Shown: one piece after another, positions 57,078 through 64,000 of the stretch
Layout of the letters: every line of letters begins with the position of its first letter
How positions within the stretch are numbered: the first letter of the stretch is position 1
Assembly (NCBI GenBank): GCA_028751875.1
Contig: CM054140.1
Span: 17,296,236-17,360,235, forward strand
Direction: 5' to 3'
DNA length: 64,000 bases
Source of the DNA: Rapana venosa
Lineage: Eukaryota > Mollusca > Gastropoda > Neogastropoda > Muricidae
The notes under the pieces: model-generated
What the model was told of the DNA's origin: nothing
What the model saw: the letters and a program-made list of their open reading frames with translations, nothing else
Database searches by the model: none
Made by a program: the position numbers and the translations under genes

Positions 57078-57195
57078 AGATGTCCCTGAAGTCGGAATGC
57101 AGCTACCTAAGTTAATGGTGTGGGAAAACACGGTTGCATATTTATGCTAAAATCTCACCATTGGTGAACCTCAGAGCTCTAGCTTTGGAATGAAA
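57078..57195 (+). repeat. Dispersed repeat R1
   Basis: TGTCCCTGAAGTCGGAATGC, AGCTACCTAAGTTAATGG, AAAATCTCACCATTGGTGAA and CCTCAGAGCTCTAGC. Best-preserved sense copy. Confidence 0.75.
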
Positions 57196-57418
57196 GCTAA
57201 AAGGAAAAAATGCAATATTTTTTCATTCTGAGAATTCTGTATTGCATAATATGTGTGTGTGTGATGACTTTTACAAAATAAAAAAGTTTGGCGTAATTCT
57301 CTTTCTTCCTATTCTTGCTCTAATTTTCTCACTCAAATTTTGTGCTTCCTAATCTTATGAACTTGCTCAGAAGAAAAGAAACAAATGTGTTTTCTTAAGT
57401 GTTAACTAAAAATTGCAC

Positions 57419-57462
<44 letters not shown>

Positions 57463-57871
57463 ATATATATATATATATATTAATATTGCATGCGTGCACG
57501 CACTCACATACACAATCACATGTGCACACACACTCACACACTGACGATTCCTTTGTGGACTAGCTCTGACAATAGTTTTGATACCGGCCCCCTTTTGGAA
57601 AAAAATGAAATTAAGCTGAGTAACCATTAGACATAAATGTATTTTTAAATAAACTTGTATGTTTAGAAGCGCTAAACATAATAAATAATCCTGTTAGATT
57701 CCTCAGGTTTTACTCTCTGATTTTAGCTGGCTGACCTGTTGGTGTTGATGGTACTAAAGTAGTGAGAACAACCACAAAACAATACTAGAAAACATTTGTT
57801 TTATACTTTTCTGCAGGTTTGTTCATTTTTATTTTGTGTGTGTGTGTTTTTTCTGGTATTTATGTTTACAT

Positions 57872-58180
57872 GGGGACGGGATAGCTCAGTGGTCAGAACA
57901 CTCACTTTCCCCCAGCTAAGGTTAAGCAGCATCGAGCATGGTTACCTTTTGGATGGGTGACCATTTGCATGCCTTGGCTTCAGTACAGTCCCCCAGTTCA
58001 CCCAGCTGTAAATGGGTACCTGCCTCTTTAGGGTCAGGGAAGGTAAAGGCTAAAGCAGCGTGGGAGAGAAGATGGGCGCTGCCCTCAAAATGCTGACCTC
58101 TTGAGAAGTTGAGGTCTCTGATGCCTCGCTCTCCTACAACCACATACTGACATAGGTTATGGGACACTTTTACCTTTAAG
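57872..58180 (+). mobile_element. tRNA/5S-rRNA chimeric SINE
   Basis: The head GGGGACGGGATAGCTCAGTG carries a perfect polymerase III A box (AGCTCAGTGG, 57883-57892). From 57918 the sequence follows the second half of animal 5S rRNA, not a tRNA: AAGGTTAAGCAGCATCGAGC, then ATGGTTACCTTTTGGATGGG and TGACC (box C region at 57951-57962), ending about 57973. The body has CCCCCAGTTCACCCAGCTGT, AAATGGGTACCTGCCTCTTT and AGGGTCAGGGAAGGTAAA, and the 3' end is GGTTATGGGACACTTTTACC. The copy at 51479-51776 is collinear, which fixes both termini. Non-coding, transcribed by polymerase III when active and mobilised by a partner LINE. Confidence 0.88.
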
Positions 58181-58338
58181 TTTACATGCTGGGTAAAACC
58201 TTTCTTTCATAGATCTATGGTAATGGAAGAATTTTTCAATACATTTAAAAGATGTAAAAAAACCACCCCAAAACCCCAACCAAACCAGCACAGAAGAAAA
58301 GGACATTTTCCACAAATTACAGTAAAAAAAAAAAAAGT

Positions 58339-58618
58339 ATGTTCTTTCGATCCAGAAGGCCCATAGAGCCGGAGCTTATCCCGGTTTCTGTAGCGTTAAG
58401 CGAACTGATGGTTTTTCACCACCCCTGTGACAGGACGCTAGTCTGTCGCCAGATACTTCCCCAGCAGAGCTGGTACCCACTTGTACACCTCGGTGGAGTG
58501 AGGAAAATAGGAGTAAAGTGTCTTTCCCAAGGACACAACACCGAGCCGAGCGGGGATCGAACCCGCGACCTCTGGATCACGAGTTGACCACCTAAACCAC
58601 TCGACCACGGTGCCTCCA
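58339..58618 (-). mobile_element. tRNA-derived SINE, antisense
   Basis: Reading the minus strand from 58618: GGAGGCACCGTGGTCGAGTG (A-box region, Ser/Leu-tRNA-like), CGCGGGTTCGATCCCCGCTC (perfect B box, complement at 58553-58563), TTGTGTCCTTGGGAAAGACA body, and 3' end GGCCTTCTGGATCG followed by a T-rich tail (58326-58337 on + as A). About 280 bp. Confidence 0.88.
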
Positions 58619-59024
58619 CAAATTACAGTAGACTTTATATAATGATTTTAGAATGACAAACTTTGCCTTTGTCTGAATCTTGCCATTTGCAAAAGGACCG
58701 AATCTGTGCTGATGAGCAACTTGACATTTGAGTGTATTGTGTGGTAGGAGGGTAATTGGTTGGCAATGTCACTCACACAGTTTATTGACAATAGCTGTGC
58801 TACACTAAGTTCTCTTTGCAGTTTGCTCTTCTGCCTTTTTTCACTGTTAGAACCATTGTAAGGAAAAGTATTGAAAAGGTAAATTTTATAGCTAACTGTT
58901 CTTAATAATAATAATAATAAAAATGAATATTTGCTGCCAGTCAAACAGAGCATGGAGGTACCTCTCAATAGTCCTGGCAAAATTTGTATATTGTTCAGTT
59001 CCCAATTTTATCCCAAAAGTTGGA

Positions 59025-59122
59025 ACGCTTCTAGTTCTACCTTAATGGTGGAGAAAAATAAATGATTGCATAAAAAAAATCTCACTGTTGGTAAACTTCC
59101 AGAGCTCTAGCCGAGGAACGAA
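59025..59122 (+). repeat. Dispersed repeat R1
   Basis: CTACCTTAATGGTGGAGAAA, AAAAATCTCACTGTTGGTAA, CTTCCAGAGCTCTAGCCGAG and GAACGAA. Confidence 0.65.
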
Positions 59123-59311
59123 AAGAAAAAACTCATCAAAAAACAAAAGTTATTAAAGTTAAATAGGTCATATAGAATGTAGTGTTTTCTTTCCTTCTTT
59201 TTGAAACTTAATGTGAGTTTGTATGAATCTCATAAAGACATTTTTTCCCCATTACAATGCTAATTGAAATTATGTTAATTCTCTGTGTTAATTACTGCTT
59301 GCTTTCCTCAG

Positions 59312-59474
59312 ACGATGCTCCCAGAGAGATTCTGGCCCGGGGGCTGGAGGCTGTCAAGGCCTATGACCAGTCCTGCACCCAGGGCACGCAGCCGGTCTTT
59401 CGCACACGCCTCATGCTGGTGGGCAGAGACCGGGTGGGCAAAACCAGCCTGAAGAAGGCGCTGACCGGACAACA
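59312..59474 (+). CDS. ROC/P-loop GTPase exon of the NHR-ROC protein
   Basis: ROC (Ras of complex proteins) domains bind GTP in ROCO-family signalling proteins. The exon follows CTTGCTTTCCTCAG and ends before gtgagt at 59475. Entering in phase 1 from the NHR exon it reads DDAPREILARGLEAVKAYDQ, then TQPVFRTRLMLVGRDRVGKT and SLKKALTGQ. The Walker A motif is G-R-D-R-V-G-K-T-S. The hydrophobic strand RLMLVG before it fits beta-1, and the preceding helix acts as a linker from the NHR domain. It leaves in phase 2. The rest of the ROC domain (switch regions, N/T-K-x-D) and any COR or other domain lie beyond the window. Codon use is GC-rich at third positions, unlike the introns. Confidence 0.88.
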
Positions 59475-59539
59475 GTGAGTACGGGTCATTCCTAGTGGTT
59501 CGTTTGTCTAGTGACCGTCATGGTCTTGTTTTGAGGTCT

Positions 59540-60262
59540 GCCAGCATCATCTATCCACTCCCTTCAACGTATACAAAACTCTGCAGCTCGACTAGTTCTC
59601 AGAAAGAAAAAAATCTGAGCACATTACCCCTCTCTTGCGATCTTTCCACTGGCTGCCTGTGCCACAGAGAGTAAATTATAAGATCAGTACTCTGTTACAA
59701 ATGTCTCCACAAAACTGCACCCTCCTACCTCTGTGAATGTCTTAACCTGTACACTCCTTCACGTTCCCTCCGCTCTGCGGCAGATACCTTGTGCCTACGA
59801 ATACCTAGATTCAACCAATCCACTGTTGGCCGCCGCTCTTTCTCTATTTCAGGTCCATCGACCTGGAATGAGCTCCCTCTCTCTCTTCGCCAGAAACCTA
59901 GTTATGACACTTTTAAATCCAGCCTCAAGACATTTTTATTTCAAACCTAAGATTTCCCCCCTCCTGTTTCATATCAGAACTATCCCACCTTCACTAACCC
60001 ATGTCCTATCTCCCTGCTAAGTATACATCCTGTGTGAGTGTGTGTGTGTGCTTTTGAAAAACATTTGACTATTGAAATTTTGTTTCATAGATTTTGTCTA
60101 CAGCGCACCATGTTTGTAATATCTGTTTGTTTAAACTATTGATTATTTGTCATTGATTGCAAGACTGTGTAAGATTAGGTTGAATGCATGCGCTTTGATT
60201 TGTCTTTGCAAGATATAGCGCTATATATATATAAGTTCCATTTATTATTATTATTATTATTG
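59540..60262 (+). mobile_element. CR1-like LINE, 5'-truncated 3' end
   Basis: Starts within the ORF at CTGCCAGCATCATCTATCCA and continues through codons for STPLRSSRSLRSAA-like and WNELPLSLRQKP-like segments in shifted frames. The 3' terminus GATATAGCGCTATATATATA, AGTTCCA is followed by (TTA)n. Collinear with 61635-62345 at high similarity. Confidence 0.85.
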
Positions 60263-60309
60263 TTTTGGGCTTGTTACAGTGTGACTTGAGTGACCTGTGG
60301 GTTTTGAGT

Positions 60310-60412
60310 GTGTGGTTGTGGTTTTGTGTGTGTGTGTGTGCGTGTGAGTGTGTGTGAGTATGTGTGTGTGTATGTGTGTGTGTGTGTGTGTATGTGTGTG
60401 CATGTGTGTGTG
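60310..60412. repeat. TG microsatellite
   Basis: Interrupted (TG)n of about 100 bp. Confidence 0.95.
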
Positions 60413-60837
60413 TTTTAAAATTTATCATGTATTTAGTTCAGAACGTGTGTATTCCACAAATCTGAATTTCAGCACTTGGCTGATCTTTCCTGAACTTGTG
60501 GATGTGGACTTTAAAGAAAATTTTTTCCTCTTTACATACTCTTTCCATTGTCTCACCTTGTGTAATTTTTCTTTTTGGGGGATTGGGGGTGTGCATATGT
60601 TTGGGGGGGAGGAGGGTGTGTGTGTGTGCAGAAACTAAGTAAGGTTGTACAGTACTGTGAACTGCCTTTCTTCCATTCCATTGACCACAATCCAGTTGTA
60701 TCAGTGAAAGGTGAATGCTCTGGCATGATTTTCCCCCACTGTTAAAATTGGTTTAGTTTTTGCTTATCCTAATTACAGATATGCCCTTTGCATGTACTCT
60801 TTTGTGTCTATTTGTCTTATCTCCTTCCCGCATTTCA

Positions 60838-62140
60838 GTCTGCCTATCGCGTCAATCACAGCACTGAAACCACCCTAGTCCACACGTTAAACATGCTTCT
60901 ACACGCTTCTGACTCAGGGAAAATCTCTCTTCTCACTCTTCTCGACTTATCTGCAGCATTTGACACTATAGATCACTCTATTCTTCTCGCCCGTCTCCAA
61001 AAAACGTTCGGTATTAAAGGAGCAGCCATCACCTGGTTTCGCTCATACCTCACAGACCGATTCCAGACAGTTGCAATAAACAAGATTCAATCAATACCTG
61101 CCAAAACTGGAATGCGGAGTCCCGCAGGGATCCGTTCTGGGCCCTGTTCTTTTCACTCTCTACACTGCTCCACTGTCACATATAATAAACCGTCACCAGA
61201 TCAACCATCATTTCTACGCTGATGACTCTCAGATTCAAAGCAGTGATACTCCGGAAAATCTGCCTTCTCTCTTGACAAATATGTCACACTGCCTCCAAGA
61301 TATTCAAAACTGGATGATACAAAACAAATTACAGCTAAACGCAGATAAAACGGAAGCCATGATTGTAGGAACCAAACACAAACTCTCATCCATGATAACA
61401 GCTTTAATAGAGTTTGGCAATATAACAGTTCCTCTATCCACCACAGTCAAGTATCTTGGCGTTGTTATCGACAACACGCTTTCTATGCAAAAATTCATCA
61501 CCCAGACCTGTCAGTCATGCTACTATCAATTACGGCGTATTAGTGCAATTCGAAAGTACCTGTCCACTGATGCAACATCCAAACTTGTCACATCTCTCAT
61601 TCTTTCACGTCTGGACTACTGCAATTCTCTTTTGGCTGGTCTGCCAGCATCATCTATCTACTCCCTTCAACGAATTCAAAACTCTGCTGCTCGACTTGTT
61701 CTCAAAAAGAAAAAATCTGAGCATACTACTCCTCTCTTGCGATCTCTCCACTGGTTGCCTGTGCCACAGAGAGTCAAGTACAAGATCTGTACCCTCTGTT
61801 ACAAATGTCTCCATAAAACAGCACCTTCCTACCTCTGTGAATGTCTTCACCTGTACACTCCTTCTCGTTCCCTCCGCTCTGCTGCAGATACCCTGTGCTT
61901 ACAAATACCTAGATTCAACCAGTCCACCGTTGGCCGTCGCTCTTTCTCTGTTTCTGGTCCAGCGATCTGGAATGACCTCCCTCTCTCCCTTCGCGAAAAG
62001 CCTACTTACAACACTTTTAAATCCAGCCTCAAGACATACCTATTTCAAACCTAAGACCTCCCCCTACAGTTTCATCTCATAATTATCTGTCCTTGCCTTC
62101 AGTGGCCTAAATTCTCATCACCCTGCTGAAGCATATAACC

Positions 62141-62171
<31 letters not shown>

Positions 62172-62345
62172 GCGTGCGTGCGCGCGTGTGCGCGCGTGTG
62201 TTTGTGTGTATTTGAACTTTTTAAACTATTAATCATTGTTGGTTGCATGTGTAGGAGTGGAATGGATGCAAGCGCTTTGGTTTGTTTTGTTTTTTACAAG
62301 ATATAGCGCTATATAAATTCCATTTATTATTATTATTATTATTGA
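60838..62345 (+). mobile_element. CR1-like LINE, 5'-truncated, RT mostly preserved
   Basis: Begins at QSAYRVNHSTETTLVHTLNM (RT fingers), motif A is LLDLSAAFDTIDHSILLARL, and after a one-base frame change near 61110 the frame continues through GVPQGSVLGPVLF. YADD is encoded at 61215-61226. A 260-codon open stretch from 61272 to 62054 contains NKLQLNADKTEAMIVGT, VKYLGVVIDNTLSM, SRLDYCNSLLAGLP, LHWLPVPQRVKYKICTLCYK and AIWNDLPLSLREKP, ending QT-stop. The 3' untranslated part ends GATATAGCGCTATATAAATT, CCATTTATTATT. The endonuclease half is missing, so it is not autonomous, but the long open C-terminal part suggests a young insertion. Confidence 0.92.
62139..62212. repeat. GT/GC alternating tract
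   Basis: (GT)n passing into TGCGTGCGTGCGCGCGTGTG. It lies in the 3' untranslated part of the LINE. Confidence 0.9.
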
Positions 62346-62649
62346 ATTATTCAGTTTTTGTTTTGTTCACTCTTCTGTTTCATTTTCTTTTTTAAAAATA
62401 TCATCTTGTGATTTCTGTTATATCGGAGTTAATTATATGTTGGAGATTTAATTGGCTGTTAAAGTAGGTCATCAGGCTTAACCCGAGTATGTTTTCAGCT
62501 CTGACCAAGACGTGTGGTTGAAATAAAGAGTAACTGTTTCCTTGCTTCAAAATTCCATATGTCACAGCCAAAAACTGACCAGCACATCCAAATGTCAGTG
62601 AAAATGCTCCTATGATGTATTCATGTATGCATCACAAGTATGTGGGCTT

Positions 62650-62808
<159 letters not shown>

Positions 62809-63231
62809 CTCATCTTCTTAAGACCTGTACATGTATACATAAAATGCATAACAAACATTGAAAGAAGAATGGCACTCAGCTTAAATCCAAAAGGGATTTA
62901 GGACAGTTCTGTGGTGGTGCCATGCACAAGCATTGATTATAGCACCCAGTACAATGGAGGGTGGGGGTAGTTTCGCAACTGGCAGGGAACATGGACTGCA
63001 TTGTGTTTTTCGTGGCGAGTGATTGATCAGCTCATTGAAAACTGCGACATGAAAGCAGTCTTTGGAGTCTAGCCTGAGGCAGTGATGATAATGCGAAAGT
63101 GATGTGAACACCGTGATAGACAAATCTATGAGAGGGAAGGGAAGGGTGAAACTGAAAGAGGACACTTCAGACTACATGGTGGCAGTGGTCTGTTTACCAT
63201 CATTTTTGTTTCTCTCTCCCCACTCCCTTCC

Positions 63232-63330
63232 AAGCTCCAAAGTTCACCAGTGGTGAGATTTTTGCGTATGAGAGATCGTCTCTCCCCCCCCCCATTTAGG
63301 TAGCTGCATTTCGACTTCAGGGATATTGTC
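63232..63330 (-). repeat. Dispersed repeat R1, antisense
   Basis: AAGCTCCAAAGTTCACCAGT, GGTGAGATTTTTGCGTATGA, a C run, and TAGGTAGCTGCATTTCGACT. Confidence 0.65.
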
Positions 63331-63349
63331 TAAACACAACTCCTGTGTC

Positions 63350-63425
63350 CTTCCTTCACCTTCACCTATCCTGTAGTCCCGTGGATCATGGGGGCACCAG
63401 TGAAGATTTCGCAACCAGCGCCTGT
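63350..63425 (-). mobile_element. LINE C-terminal scrap
   Basis: The minus strand reads LVAKSSLVPP, one stop, then STGLQDR: the C terminus of the same LINE as 37185-37270 and 47140-50480. Confidence 0.5.
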
Positions 63426-63474
63426 GTGCATACATTCAAAAAAGAAATTGTCAGCAGTTCCTACTGTTACAAAG

Positions 63475-63700
63475 TGCTCTACACTTCCAAAAGTGGAGCA
63501 GGTTTTTAACGGGTGCACAAGATGTTCTGCGTGCATTCACACTCAGGACCTTCGTTTATAGTCTCATCCGAAGGACTTTGATATTCAGTTAGATTTTTTG
63601 GGTCAATCTGGGGAGAAGGAGCAAGACTGGGAATCGAATCCAGGACTTCATGGTTTATTTGTTAGGCAGGAGAATGTCTTAACCGTCCTGCCACTTTATT
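63475..63700 (-). mobile_element. tRNA-derived SINE with conserved-type central domain
   Basis: Reading the minus strand from 63698: GTGGCAGGACGGTTAAGACA (tRNA-like head), TCCTGGATTCGATTCCCAG (B box, complement at 63633-63648). A central block with AAAGTCCTTCGGATGAGACT and ATAAACGAAGGTCC follows, which resembles conserved central domains known from several animal SINE superfamilies. The body ends GCAGAACATCTTGTGCACCC, GTTAAAA, shared with 35130-35366. Confidence 0.75.
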
Positions 63701-64000
63701 TCTTTACCTTCATTTGATCGCTTGGGATTGAATTTTGGTGAATCAAAAACCAAAAGAAGAACTGAGGTTCAGGTTTACCTTTCTGCGCCTGAGCTTCAGT
63801 GAACCAAACCAAAAGAACTTGAAAGTTCTGGTGTATCTTTCAATTTGTCTGCATTACGGTGAACTGTGATTAGATAAACAGACAGAACAAGCAAGCATGG
63901 AAAGAAATCACTTTAGGTCCAGATGAAGCTTTTGTGCATCTTAATTTCGGGGTTGGTGGAAGAACAAAGACCAAATACAGAATGAGGGGATGGAAAAAAA

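Larger units (their letters stand above)
55622..59311 (+). other. Intron 1 of the NHR-ROC gene
   Basis: A phase 1 intron with donor CCAG-GTAAGT and acceptor TTGCTTTCCTCAG. It contains a TA tract (56755-56785), another TA-rich block (57437-57482), the tRNA/5S SINE, an antisense tRNA SINE and two copies of repeat R1. The remainder is AT-rich and unremarkable. Confidence 0.8.

Noticed and set aside
57872..57945. A functional tRNA gene (A-box-containing head)
   Set aside because: No anticodon arm or matching acceptor stem, followed by 5S-like sequence, and repeated elsewhere: a SINE, not a tRNA gene.
57918..57973. A functional 5S rRNA gene
   Set aside because: Only the second half is present, the 5' half is replaced by the tRNA-like head, and the terminal stem is missing.

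Overview
This is animal nuclear DNA, and it most resembles a lophotrochozoan, probably a mollusc. It is AT-rich and intron-like, dense in microsatellites, and carries several families of non-LTR retrotransposons (RTE-like and CR1-like) and tRNA-derived SINEs. The best-supported coding sequence is a Neuralized (NHR) domain exon joined in phase to a ROC/P-loop GTPase exon, an architecture I associate with expanded ROCO-type families in invertebrates. The species assignment is inference from repeat style and gene content. No operons, bacterial genes, CRISPR arrays or complete rRNA/tRNA genes are visible.

Layout. Positions 1-13500 are a noisy direct copy (copy A) of 26874-40700 (copy B). Copy A ends at a 500-base N gap (13501-14000), and its differences from B are mostly single-base indels and stretched homopolymers, so a redundant unpolished contig is at least as likely as a real segmental duplication. 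Between the copies, 14001-26873 holds an S/T/P minisatellite ORF (15425-16135), a 61-bp repeat, several retroelement fragments including an RTE-like element (about 21738-23945), a 30-bp satellite array (24919-25769) and a two-unit tandem duplication (25776-26680). Copy B holds a larger 30-bp satellite array (27349-28826), a truncated LINE (31861-32935), SINEs, and three adjacent minisatellites (37380-38950). It also holds five short open segments on the + strand whose splice sites and phases fit together as one previously hidden gene (29668-36761) for a small membrane-protein-like product.

From 40.7 to 54 kb the window is mostly simple sequence: a 42-G run, GA, GT/GC and TA tracts, and a 1.7-kb TCCTG-rich tract. 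A nearly full-length but decayed RTE-like LINE ends in a GATA tail (47140-50480). From 55 kb to the window end lies the NHR-ROC gene. Its first coding exon is 55157-55621, with an apparent 1-base deletion near 55228, and its second exon is 59312-59474. The 3.7-kb intron between them carries two SINEs. The downstream intron runs to the window edge and carries two copies of one CR1-like LINE.

The most unusual items are a SINE family with a tRNA-like head followed by a 5S-rRNA-derived segment (57872-58180 and 51479-51776), the hidden phase-consistent gene in copy B, and the NHR-ROC fusion. Many long open frames in the window are only by-products of tandem repeats and are not annotated as genes.
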